From NCBI GenBank assembly GCA_022266195.1, contig WHVY01000005.1:5394001-5458000 (forward strand): a DNA stretch of 64,000 nt, read 5' to 3'. Below are positions 26,182 to 37,889 of the stretch, piece by piece; position 1 is the first letter of the stretch; each line of letters opens with the position of its first letter. This DNA is from Tetranychus cinnabarinus (Eukaryota > Arthropoda > Arachnida > Trombidiformes > Tetranychidae). The position numbers and the translations under genes were made by a program. The notes below the pieces were generated by a model. It saw nothing but the letters and a program-made list of their open reading frames with translations, did not search any database and had not been told where the DNA came from.

Positions 26182-29100
26182 TTATATCAACAAGCAAGAA
26201 TATTTGTGAAAAGATGAGAGCCTCTTCTATTGAGATTTTACACTCTCATCAGCTCAATTGAAGCATAATTCATTTCATAACTTTCTTGTCTATGGTCACA
26301 ATCAGATTTTCGGAGTTAGACTCGAACAAAATATCTAAAATTCTTGGCCTTAAAATCCAAAGCAAGAGGTCTATATCTTATGGATTGCAGTCGTACTTCA
26401 TCATATTCCAGAAATTTTTTTTCCTAAAACGTAAAAAACAGAAATTCATTGTTCTGTAAACTTTTTTGTTTTGAGTTTCACATTTATTATCTGAATAACT
26501 TTTTCTTTACTCACTTCAATATTTTTTGCCTAGAATAAGTGAAAATAAATCATTTTTTTATCAATCCAGATAAACAAAAAATACCACTCATTTATCGGTT
26601 AAACATTTGAGTAAGTGCCTATCATTTTCAAATTTTCCTTACCTTCAATTTGAAAAAACAATAATCATCATCATTACCATCTTCATTAACAAACATTACA
26701 ATCCTAGTTAACACATAAACTTAGCAACATAATAATAAATAATAAACAGTAAGAATGAGGCAAAAGACTAACATTAACTTGCAGCCAAGATTAGCTGTAA
26801 ATTTCATTGTAGCTGAAAAGTTGATAATGATGATGGCATTAATGGTGTGAGAAAAAAAAAGTTTAAACCAAAGAACAGGGAAGCAAAAAACTTTGCCTCA
26901 ATAATATCTCCAAACTCTAATGATACAAAGTGTTCAAAAAATAACAAAAAAAATGAAAATTATTAGTCTTCATTTTCATTCTCTTCAAGTTGAAACTTGA
27001 AATAATTCATTTGCATCTAAAAACATCATCTTTACTCTTTAAATGCATTCATCATCATCATTCCCTTTTACCGCATAAGAAAACAAACAAATGAACATTG
27101 TAAACAAAGCTCTGATTTTGAATGCAAAATAATCTCACCTCAAGTTTAACATTCAAAAATACAATTCTGCTGATAAACTCTAGATCTCATCAAAAGCGAC
27201 AAAAGCCAAAGACTAATCAGGTTGCAAACCCAAGCCAAAGAGGAACAAGGTTGACACTGAGGACAAGGCACACACTTTGACTGCAAATCTTTAGCAAAAA
27301 TTTCAATTCCATGTTAATCATGAAAGGCCGACAGATTTAGCTTGATCCATTTACTATTCATTTTGCTCTTTTCCTTGGTAAAACCATTTTCCATTTCATC
27401 ATGTTTTTACTTGGAAAAGATTCTCTCAGCATAAAATTATTTATATCATTTCATCTTTTTTTTTCATTCTTTTACTCTTCATTCATGAATACATCAAAAC
27501 CAAGGCGCAGGGAATGGAGCAAGGCAGAAAAGAATGGAAAGATTCTGCAAATTCGTACATTTATGCGTAATAATACTTTTTTATAATTGCATCTTATTCT
27601 GCTCTCTTTACCTTCCACTCTTCAATTGGTGTGTTTGCACTCTTTGATTTATTATACATCATCATCATCAACTTTTTTTGCCTCTTTTCTTTCAACTTTG
27701 AAAAAAAACAATTTTAACGTTTAAAAAATGATGGAAACATAATAATGAAAATTGGGAGCGAATTTTGTTTTCCCGCAAAAGCAAAGGGTTGAGCAAGAGT
27801 CTAATAAAGTTAAAAGGTTACGAATAATGTTGGTAAAATGAAGAAAATGTTTTCTCGTCATTATTATCAAAATTAACCCTTTTTTGTTGCCTTTACCATT
27901 AACATTTGATTTACTATTTTTTCCTTCTCTTGGCAACCTTTATTCAGATACTTTTAATGAACAAGATTAACTTTTAATTGAATATCATTTTTCTTCAACT
28001 TTACCATTCGTTTGAGTAAATAGTTCTTAACTTTTTCTTTCTTCAATTCAACTTTTCAATGGATCTTTATTCAATTTCTGTTTACTTTTAATTGAAAAGG
28101 TAAATCAAAAGTTTCATTTTCTTGGTCAAAGCTCCATGAATAAGTTTAAGAAAATTTATTTACTCTTTTCATTCAAAACTTTTTCATTCATGTCGAGTAA
28201 AGTAAACTTTTCGAAAATGTTTTTTAAAGAAATTTTTCAAACTTTGAGTTTCTAAGTTTAAACTTCTTTCATGATGTTTAAATATTTCATCGGAAGATTC
28301 TTGGAAATTAGAAAGCTGAAGAATCTAAACAAGATTAAAGAAGATGAATAAACTGATTAAGTATTAATAAGAATGTCAATTTTTTCCATGAAATGGTAAT
28401 ATTTAATGTCCTAAAGGAAAAGTCTGTTTGGAGGAAAATCGGCAAATTTAATATTTTCTCATTTCTCTCTTTGTTTCATTTCAACTTATCATGAAAATTA
28501 GAGATGAATGTTTTTCTGCAAAGTGAAAGAGAGTTTTATTTGAATAAGGAATAAAAGAATGAAAAAAAACAACGAAAATGGGAAAAACATTGAAAAATGT
28601 AATAACATGAGAAACACCTGGAAGGCATTCAAATCAATCAGTCAAGTATCAAGTAATTTCCGATAAACTTGAATTGAATGGGTTGAATGAAACCATGTTA
28701 TCCAAGGAAACGCATTTATCCATCATTTGATAAATTCATGTAAATATTGAAACAGAATGTAGAAAAATGTTGGCAAAAAATTAAGATGAATAGAATATGA
28801 GTGCAATTTTTTTCTCTTTTCCAGAAGTTTGTTTTATTCTTCGACACAAAAAAAGAAACAAATTCCATGTTGAATAAAACATGGAGAAAAATGAACAATT
28901 TCATCTGATAATTGCTAACCAATTGATGGAAATTTAATCTCATGAAAAGGAAAAAAACTTTTTTCTTCTCTTCGTCAACCCTTTTCAGGTTAGTTTGGAA
29001 AATTTGTTTTCTCATGATAATCCAGTTTCACCAGATTATCAATTGCGACGAAAAGAAATGAATTGAAAGTTTGGCTTCATCATTTACCTGAAAACCTGCC

Positions 29101-30380
29101 ATGTTTACCATAATGTTGGAATTCAGAGAAAACACGAAAAAATCTAAATTTTCTGTTGTTGCTTGTTTATTCTGTTTTGCCTTTTCCATCTTCATCATTG
29201 TCAATTCATCGATTTGTCTTTCAATGGTAATGATAAACCACTCACAGGGCAATCAAAGATTAGATTGATCACTGATTCAAACGTATTTACATTAAATTCA
29301 ATCGATGTAAGCTCAACCTGATCCAAGATAATACCTGTGACTGGTAAAGGGAGTGAATCAAGATGTGAATAACAAGAGGTAGAGAGAGAAGTAAAAAGAT
29401 TGCAACAACGTCAACAATGATGATGATGATAGGATAAAGGGAATGTAAAAAGCATGAGAATGAAAAAAATGTCATTCTATAAGGAATCAATAGAAAAGGA
29501 GAAAAGCTGAAGAGAATCATGCAAAGGCTATTCGATCGTTTATCTAAGCCAATTTAGCTTGATTGTTTGTCGATTCTCTTCCAATTGATGATTTTTTTCC
29601 TCCTTTCCTCATCTTCTTTTACTTCACTGCTTTACCTGCAACATTTTTCATCTTGTCTTCATCTTCTTCTTTCACCAGTTTTGTCTCCTTCAACCATCAA
29701 CTCAATCATGCTGACCGGCACATCGATGGACAGAATCAAGTCAAACTCACTGGGACAACATGGAAAAGTGAGAAGAGCAGAAAAAAATCTTTCTGGTCAT
29801 TCTTTTCTTTTCTCATGTTTTCATTCAGCCTCAATAATTCTATCTCTTTTTTCTTTCCATTTTTGTTCACCTTTTTTTCCACATTGCCTCAGCAAAAAGG
29901 AAAACATGAAGATAATGCTAACCATTACCTTTTTTTCAATGTGACCAATGGACTGATCAGTAAAAGGATGAGAAGGAAACAAAAAGGCAAATCAGTTTGG
30001 TCTGCTTATTAGAATAATCTTTTCTTCTTTTACCTTATTACATTCGATCCTACTTTTTCTTCTTTGATTCACCTTATGCCTGTTTCATGTGTCATTTGAT
30101 ATTCCGTTTGTTTTTTGCTCCTCTATTGGCTTGTATTACATTTTGCAATCCAATAACAATCACCATCATTTGTTTTCACATCTTGATTTTGTCAAAAATT
30201 ACCTTTTCTATTACCTTTTTTGCTCTTGAATTTCGTAAAATTTCGAAAAATTGAGATTGCATAATTCTTTTTTAAAACTGAACGACAGTGATTTCAATCA
30301 TTCATTTCAGTGTATCACTCATTTGCTTTTGTTGAAACCAGTTGAAAAAACAGTAATTAAACTTTTTACCTTTTAACACT
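26182..30380. other. AT-rich non-coding stretch
   Basis: No supported gene. CAT-type microsatellites occur near 27,655-27,672. The 149-codon open frame at 29,563-30,012 lies in pyrimidine-rich DNA and a second strand-shifted frame overlaps it, as expected from composition. Confidence 0.45.
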
Positions 30381-30399
30381 TTAATCATATCGGTAGTAA

Positions 30400-31586
30400 T
30401 AGAAATACACAATATATGCATAAGACCTAAATTACTTCTTGCCATTTCAATACTACGACAAGATCAAAAGAGGATGGTCACGCTGGGAGGGAAATAATAC
30501 ATACTACAGAGCATTTCAGCTATTTTTTACCGATGTTAAACGGCTATTACTTGGCCTGTGATTGAGTTAGAGACTGGCATAAGTGCTTCATGAGTTATGC
30601 ACATTTTGAACTTAAAAATGACAGAATTTAATTTTTTATGCAAAGTGCGGCGCTTCGTTCATTCACAACCCTCCATTCACTGGAAGGTTTTTTAGTGATA
30701 AAAGTTAACAGTTGTAACTTGCATAGCCCCTTGTTCGAATTTAGAAGCAGTTTTATTCATAAATTCACTGATGTGATTTCGATAATTTAAAACCAGAGTT
30801 TTTATTATTTTGACAAATTGAATTTGTATTTATTTACAACGAATAGAGTTCAATCTTGAGTTACCGATCACATTCTGCGCTTGTAAGATGTAATATTGTT
30901 AATGTGAGGCAGCACAGAATGTTAAGATTCCACCGTTGACAGAATGGTGGTCTAATCAACAAAATTATAATCACAATCAATGACAAATATTTTATCATCA
31001 CAACTTATAAAGAACTTATTTCAAGCATTATTCTCAAACATCAAATAATGATAAAATTAGTGCTGAAAAAGAACATGAAGAATAAGATGAACAACTTCAG
31101 TTTAAACTGTTTAAAGAGGAAAAGGAATGTAGAATAAAAAATTAGAGAAAAGCGTATTTTAATATGAGAAAATGTACTCAATTTGAAAATCAATCTTTTC
31201 TATGTACCGGGTACCAATTTTACGGCTTTATGCGGGCATACCTCACAAACAATCCAGATAACAGACCTTGTTCTTGAGATCTCTTGAACCATGAGCTTCT
31301 GCCGGTTGTGGAACCTTGAAGAACCAGAATGTCAAAAGTCATTGAAAGTAAATCAACACTGTAACATGTCAACGTCACAATGTAACGTCAACATTGTACA
31401 TGCAAAACTTTTCAATTTTTACTTATTGTAGTCATAACTCGAGAAGCATAATGTTACAGACTTCAGATCTGAACAATGTGCTTTTGTAGCTTGGAGAAAT
31501 TAAATTTAGCAATTCTCGAGGTCATTCAATATTACTAAGTTGTTTGCCCTCTCAATGATAATAATACGAACTGTGTTTGCTCTAGT
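30400..31586. repeat. Degenerate repeat-rich DNA
   Basis: Fragments related to the MITE family occur here: TACCGGGTACC with TTTTACGGC and GCGGGCATACCTCACAAAC at 31,205-31,255, a GCTGGGAGGG piece at about 30,485, and GAGGTCATTCAA at about 31,518. None forms a bounded element. The region looks like older insertions damaged by later ones. Confidence 0.4.
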
Positions 31587-32198
31587 ACCTGTTTTTTTCA
31601 TTTTACGCCTTCATGCAGGCATAACTCACGAATTGTTAGTGCTGCATGCCTAAGACTTGAACCATGAGATCATGCAGATTGAACAAGCATAGGTTCTAAC
31701 GCTCAAGGTTACTCAAGGTCAATTCTTCATTTGACCTCTAAATGACATTGGAGGGCCATTTTCTGAAATCTCGAAACTTTTCTGACCATTATGTTAATCA
31801 CATGTATAACTCACACTGGCTGAAGGATATGCGTGATTCCATATCATCAAGTTATTCAATCGCATTTCGGAAAAATTTATTTATCTCTACATCTTTATCA
31901 CAGCATGACGACCCAGGTGATGTGCAGTCCCGAAAAACGAGTCATATGAATGATCTTGTGAATTTTATATCGTTCGAAAGATGAGGAAAGTAATGCCTAT
32001 ATTATAAGTAGTGGAGAAATTATAGCCTTATTTTACGGCCATAAATCGATTTAATTAACAGTTTTGACCTTATTTTGGAACTTTAACAACATTTAAACAT
32101 ACTTAATCTAATATTGATATTGTTTATCTGAAGTTTATTTCTTGATCACTGAGCAAAATTTTGGGACAACCATGCTGGGATAAAGATGGTATGTGAAG

Positions 32199-32735
32199 TT
32201 TTCAGAAAATGATCTTCCAACGACAATTAAAGGTAAAACAAAGAATCGGACTTGAGTGACCTGAAGACATGCATGCATTGCTGTTCGTAAAGGATAATCG
32301 GGCAAAAAGACCGTCTACATTACCAGGTAGCGTAAGCTGAAGCAGTTCAGGGGCGGTGAACTGGTCGAAAAGAACCAGTTCGTATAATAAATTGACCTGC
32401 GAGTGCCTGGATTGATGATGGATGATGATTAGCCCAAAGTAGCTTAACTAGAGTAGCGAGACTCCGGCTTTGGGCTCAAATTGAATTTTCATTTGTCTGT
32501 TCTTTTCTTCAAAATTTTATTAATTTTGCATTGTAAAAAATATTCACATTAAAAAGTAATACTGTATTATGATTATACCAGCAATCGCTCAGAAGCGACC
32601 TGTCTTAAAAAAAAACGCGGCTCTAAAACGAACTTTGAGGCCGCATGTTTCTTAGTCGCCTATGACAATATACAAAAAAGTCATCTCAAACATCAGTCAT
32701 TGCTTGGAATTTACATTCAATTTACAATCGATTCT
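32199..32735 (+). repeat. Interspersed repeat, about 530 bp (copy 2)
   Basis: This is the better preserved partner of 2,814-3,342. It holds a perfect 8-bp hairpin (GAACTGGT/ACCAGTTC) at 32,358-32,381 and a second hairpin with 9-bp arms, AGCCCAAAG at 32,431-32,439 and CTTTGGGCT at 32,468-32,476. The second hairpin is not preserved in copy 1. No coding frame. Confidence 0.65.
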
Positions 32736-32751
32736 TCAAGTTCTTACGCTT

Positions 32752-32846
32752 AAGGTTATTCAAGGTCAATTCTTTAATGAAAATGCAGAAAATGACCCTC
32801 CAATGTCAATTAGAGGGCAATCAAAGAATTGACCTTGAATAACCTT
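32752..32846. repeat. 24-bp perfect inverted repeat within the MITE right arm
   Basis: The 24 bases at 32,752-32,775 (containing TTATTCAAGGTCAATTC) are exactly complementary to 32,823-32,846, with a 47-base spacer. Weaker pairing continues outward to about 32,740 and 32,858. The left half is a direct copy of part of the element's left arm, so this looks like a nested or template-switched arm. Confidence 0.7.
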
Positions 32847-32989
32847 GAGTGTTAAGACCTATGCTTTTTCAATGTGCATGATCTCATGGTTCAAGTCTGA
32901 GGTATCTAGCACTATCGGTTCGTAAGTTATGCCTGCATGAAGGCGTAAAATGAAAAAAACGCCGGCACTTTCTGAATCTAACAATCTGA

Positions 32990-35900
32990 ATGTCTATTTA
33001 ATGAATCGCGATTGGTTTGAAATGAGGTAGAAAACAAGACAAGATCACGATGAATAACTGTTAACCTGGATAGCACGCCATGTAAATCGGTGGTGCAAAT
33101 GTCTTGTCCATAAATAAATATCATTCCAGTACGAGAATCAAGCAACCTGAAAAGACTTAATGTTGATTATTTTCCAGTTCCAGTTGGTTCAACAATCTTT
33201 TATTGACAAAAAATGAGACTTTTTGATATAGTGAAGTAAAAAGTGTGAAAAAGGTGAAATCATAAATTGTTAGTGTAAAATAAGTATTACAAGCCCAAGT
33301 CATGACTTATTGTTGAGAGAAAAAAAGTTTACTCTTCACCTTCATCTTGTTGATCTTTCATTCTTTCTAACTGACCAACTTTCATCCTCATCTTTCATCG
33401 TCTCATTATAATCTTCATCCCATCATCATTGTCTTAATTTTTCTTTTCTCACATTTTCCTGTTAACACTTTCTCTTGACTCTACAGCCAACTCATCCAGA
33501 CATTTTTAAGCAACTTTCTTACAACTTTATCTCAACCCTGAATGTTTCATTATTCAACTCGAACAAGTAATAAACACAAATACATACATCAAACTATATG
33601 ATTTCACCTCTTTTCCCATCATAATCATAATCATCATCATTTTTCTTGTCATCCTTGTGTTTACAAAAGAAGCTCAATCAATGGTTTCATCAGGACAAAA
33701 AAAGATATCACGTTTCAGTTTGAAAATGATTTTCTCATCATTTTGCCTGACAACAATATGAAACGATAAAAGGTAAATAACTGGATAAAATGAGTTGACC
33801 AAACCACAGGTTACCGCTAATCAACTTTACCATTAAATACAAACACATATTTCATAAGTTTATCTGATTATCTCAATACAATTGATAAACATGATAGACT
33901 GATGAAGAGTCCAACATTCAACTGAGCCATCAAATAATGAATTTCAAACAGCAAAACTCTTTTACCAAACTTTTCAAACTTGCTAACAAAAAAGTTTCTC
34001 ATTCTTGTTCTCAAAAGCCTTCGAGAATCGAAAAATCCTGTAAACGTTTATCGACTCTTTTAGATCAAACAAATCGGTAAATTTTTCTGTTTACCAAAAG
34101 ATTGACCAAAAAATATGAACTCAATTCAAGCTGAGCAAATAAACCATTTTTACGCAGTTTTCTTAATGATCAATGGTTAAAGAAGCAAAAAGTTCATTTC
34201 AAAGCAAGAAAATACAGAGAACAAGAAAATAAATAAATGTTTGATTTCGTTTCATTTTCTTTCTCAACCTTTTTTTTACTTTCAGCTATCATGTACTTAA
34301 TGCACAAATAGTGATATTTGATGGCATCCAAATAGATGATAGTTTTCATGATAAAGTTGACAATTTATTTGGCAAACAAAGACGAGCAAAGGAGACTCGA
34401 CAATTTTCATCAGTTATTAAAGCTCAACGCGCTTCTCAGTCTTTTTCATTTTAATAAAGTAACAATAAAAGTTTACTCAATTCAAGGTTCATCTTTTTTC
34501 CCTCGTTTAAACTTGTAAAGCAAATATTACTTGAAAATCAATCATCTATTAATTTCTAATATCACATTGTTATATCTTTTACTTTGATCGGAAGTTTACT
34601 TTTGACTTCCTCAATTTGGAAAGTTTTTTCTTCTCTTTTTCGCATCACTTTGCTCTTTGCTTCCATGATGAATTTCTTGTTTTCTTGTTTACATTTGATT
34701 CTTTAGCCAAAAACAAACTCATCATTTCGATACTTGCTCATGAAATTTCTCTTCTTTTTTCTCTCTTGATCAATGAATTCAATTTCTCATATCATATAAA
34801 TTATCAAATATCAATCATTTTCGCTGAACGAAAAGGCAAAAACAAAAGTGAGAATAAAATGATCTTCTTTTTTCTTCTCTTGCCTTTTACTCTTTTTTTT
34901 CTTCCTGCGACTCCAATTTTCCACGCCATGTTGTTAATGATATAAATGAATTGTCTCATGATGTTGTTTCTTGTTTCATCTGACATGAACTTCAAAAATG
35001 AATCAAACATTTCTCTTGATGAGAGAGAATGATGAAGAAGAAGGCAAAAGGAAGAGACAAAAAGAGAAGCAAAAAAAACAACACTTTGAAAGGTCGGTTA
35101 AACTCTGGTTGGCTCTTGAAGAAGATGGGAAAAGAGTGAGAATTTTTGATGGTGATGACGATGATGATCAATTTCATCGTCATGATGGTTGCAGTAGGAA
35201 AAGAAAGAGAAAAGAAAAATAATCGGACGAAAGTGACAGAATTTTTAGGCTCAATTTATCCTCTCTTTTAGCATCATTAACTTCTGAGATTGTCCTTCCA
35301 GTCTCTTCCTCTCTCCAAGTCACAAATGAACCTAAATTTTATCTCTTCTTTGGTAAACAGTTTTCACAAAGCTTTCCAATCCTTCCATTATCATCATCAT
35401 CATTTACTTTTGCCTTCAACTTTTAAATAATAGTTAAACAAGTTTCTAAAAAATAGATTATTTTCATCATTCCAATCATTTTCACTGCATGCAAATCAAC
35501 TGACCGATCCATTCAAAAGAGTTTAAAATTCAATCAGTTTTATGGAGAAGGAATTTGATGAAAGTTTGAAAAAATTTTCAACTTAATGTTCACCAAGTTC
35601 ATCTTAATGTTTAGCTTTTCATGAAAAATCATCTTTTCTTTGGATACTTTGTCAACTTTTTTTTCTCTCCATGAAATTGACAGTTTAAAAGGGAAATTTT
35701 CGTGGAAACATTTTTGCGAATCTTTGCGCTTTTATCGGTAAAAGCTTTTATTCTAGCAGATTAATTTTGCCCATTTTTCTTGTTTGAAAGGGAAAATTGC
35801 ATATTCTTTTTCTTCTTTTTCTTCTTTTTCTTCTTCTCTGGTTCAAGACTGAAACTTATTGAGAGCTTAATGAATCCAAATGGTTTAACCTAATGGTTAA

Positions 35901-37330
35901 CAGGCAAAGAACCTTATCCTTTACTGTTCATCAATTAGCAATTAAGTTCAAATGATAATCATAATCATTTGTTAGTGTGAGCATACAAATGGAATGGGAA
36001 AATGTATAAATATATGGTAAAGAGAGAGAACCGGAGAAAAGAGAAGAAAAGAAGAAAACATTAATCTAATGAGATGTTACCTTAATAGCATTTACCTTTA
36101 TCTTTCCCAAGCAAACGAAACAATTATAATGATAATATTAATGATGATAATTTCTCACTATTGAATAACATATTATTCCAGACTATTGAATAACAATGAT
36201 TAATTTGGATTTTAAACCCTCAAAGTTTTTTCTCTCCTTCGTTCATCAAAAGCAAATGTACAAATGAGAAAAATGAGTTTCTTACGTCTAATCCATCGAA
36301 ATTTATTCTCTATGAATAATTGTTATTCGAACCAGCATCAAGGTTGAAATGAACAATTAGATTAATTGAAGTGCATTGAGCTATAAACAAGAGAAGCAAA
36401 AACTTTCGAAAATTGCACAATTTCTTTCTCACAACTTCGAAAAATGTTTTCATACGAACTTCAATTCTGAGCTCAGATTTTTCACTCTTAATTGTGTTTC
36501 GAATAAAATCGCTCCAAACTTTGAAACCACTTGAAACACTCTTTTTCATGGAATAAAATTTTGTCGGAAATTTCTTTTGTGGTAACATTGACTTCAAGAG
36601 TCGATAAATGGTTATCAATGTTAATTGATATTTTTTAATGAACTTAAGATGGAACAAGTTGAGTGTTGAAAATTTTCTTCTTTTCACTCTTAGCGTAATT
36701 GCTATCGCTATTATTAAATAAAGTTAGACGCTTTACTCTTTTTTTCCTCTCCGCTTCTGGATAAGTGATGAGTTTTGTGATAACAAGTGAAGTTTACTAT
36801 TTTTTCATTCCTTAAATAACTGTCTAATTAAAGTCACTTGCTCAATTAATTTGTATCAGTTTCATTTTTTTCTCGTTATTTATCTTTTTTTTTGCTTCTA
36901 AATCTTTTTTTTCTCTCGTACTTTTTTTCTCCATCCTTTCCTTTATCCTTATTACATTGCCTTCATTTTCCATCTACTTCTTTATAACTATTATTCTTAT
37001 CATTTCACTTGAATGATCTTTCAGATAATAGTTCTAAATAATCTTACCCTGGTTATGTTGAAATTATTTATGTGAAAAAAAAGAAAGGCTGAGTGAGAAA
37101 AAATCGATTTTGGATTGTGGAAAAAGAAAAGAGAAAAGAGAGAAAAAAAGGAAAAATCGAAAAACTCGAGTTGAATAAACAAGTTTCAAAATTAACTTGT
37201 AAACAACCCTTTACTATTCACCCCCAACTTGGCGTTTAAAGAAAGTGGAAAACCATTTTCACCTTTTGCCTTTCATGTCACCAAATTGATCGATTGAAAA
37301 ATCACGAGTAAATAAACTTTTCAACCATTT
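32990..37330. other. AT-rich non-coding stretch
   Basis: No supported gene. It contains a 9-bp minisatellite at 35,804-35,838 and CAT microsatellites near 35,390-35,402. Open frames at 34,616-34,945 and 36,310-36,687 have low-complexity products. Confidence 0.45.
35804..35838 (+). repeat. TTCTTTTTC minisatellite, about 3.5 units
   Basis: The 9-base unit TTCTTTTTC repeats three times in direct tandem and then decays into TTC triplets. Confidence 0.7.
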
Positions 37331-37447
37331 AACTCGACGATCAAGTTGAACAAGTCAACACTCTTTGCCTGCCAACTTTACATTAAACATTCAATTTCAT
37401 TTAAACTGTCTTTAACCTTTTTCTCAAGCCGAGATTTTCATTTGCTT

Positions 37448-37708
37448 TTAATCGATCCATTTATTGGCCAATTGCCGGTCAATACACTGGAGATTATGGA
37501 TGAAATTGTTTCCACTTTTTGGGAGTGAAACTTTACTCGGGAAAAGCAAGTCCAAGCCCATAATTATCGCACAAGTTAATACATTAGAATCATTGTTCAC
37601 TGAATGGGAACAAGCAGGAAGACGTAAATGACGTAAAGGAGGAGAAGAGATGAGGTTGAAAGAAAAATTAGAAAAGAGAAGAAGAGGAAAAAGAAGAATT
37701 TTTTTCAT
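37448..37708 (-). CDS. Possible small secreted peptide, weak candidate
   Basis: An 86-codon minus-strand frame opens with ATG and a hydrophobic start (MKKILLFPLLLF) that could serve as a signal peptide. The remainder has three cysteines and moderate complexity and ends at TAA. The first third lies in a CTT-rich tract where open frames are expected by chance. No splice site, homologue or neighbouring exon supports it. Confidence 0.15.
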   Translation of the reverse strand: MKKILLFPLLLFSNFSFNLISSPPLRHLRLPACSHSVNNDSNVLTCAIIMGLDLLFPSKVSLPKSGNNFIHNLQCIDRQLANKWID

Positions 37709-37733
37709 CTTTTTCTTCTTCTCTCCTGTAAAG

Positions 37734-37885
37734 TGTACTATCTAAACATCAGCATGATAGCACAGTTTGGAGAGACACTAACTTGGAGTTTTTGCTTTCA
37801 TCAGTGGGAGGAAGTTAACCATCAAGATGAGCCAGTCGATGTAATTAGCAAGTTTGCAGCAATCATAAACAGAAGTCTAAAATAA
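37734..37885 (+). other. Candidate terminal coding exon, unrecognised
   Basis: A strong pyrimidine tract (TTCTTCTTCTCTCCTGTAAAG) ends at 37,733. After two leading bases the segment is open for 49 codons to a TAA at 37,883-37,885. An ATG lies at 37,754. The product has balanced composition (for example FGETLTWSFCFHQWEEVN and then DVISKFAAIINRS), unlike the low-complexity frames around it. I do not recognise the family. The other strand is not open at comparable quality. Upstream exons were not found. Confidence 0.35.
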
Positions 37886-37889
37886 TTCA

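Larger units (their letters stand above)
31588..32965. mobile_element. MITE-type element, 1.38 kb, with 180-bp terminal inverted repeats
   Basis: The left arm (31,588-31,766) and right arm (about 32,785-32,965) are inverted copies beginning with a C/G-rich tip, a T-run and CATTTTACGCCTTCATGCAG. TA precedes the left tip; the right side has CA, so the target duplication is damaged or mutated. The interior holds the segment shared with 1,085-1,200 and the 530-bp repeat shared with 2,814-3,342. It has no transposase. The tips match those of the element at 43,906-45,426, so it was probably moved by that family's transposase. The interior suggests nesting of several repeats. Confidence 0.65.

Noticed and set aside
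29563..30012. 149-codon plus-strand open frame
   Set aside because: Product is Phe/Ser/Leu-rich, the DNA is a pyrimidine tract poor in stop codons, and a second frame overlaps it. No splice or homology support.
31742..31984. Protein-level similarity (WLKDM..DSISS, AFRKN, SQHDDP) between frames here and on the minus strand at 948-1,217
   Set aside because: It follows from DNA repeat homology. Comparing codons, changes that alter residues outnumber silent ones, so there is no sign of selection on a protein.
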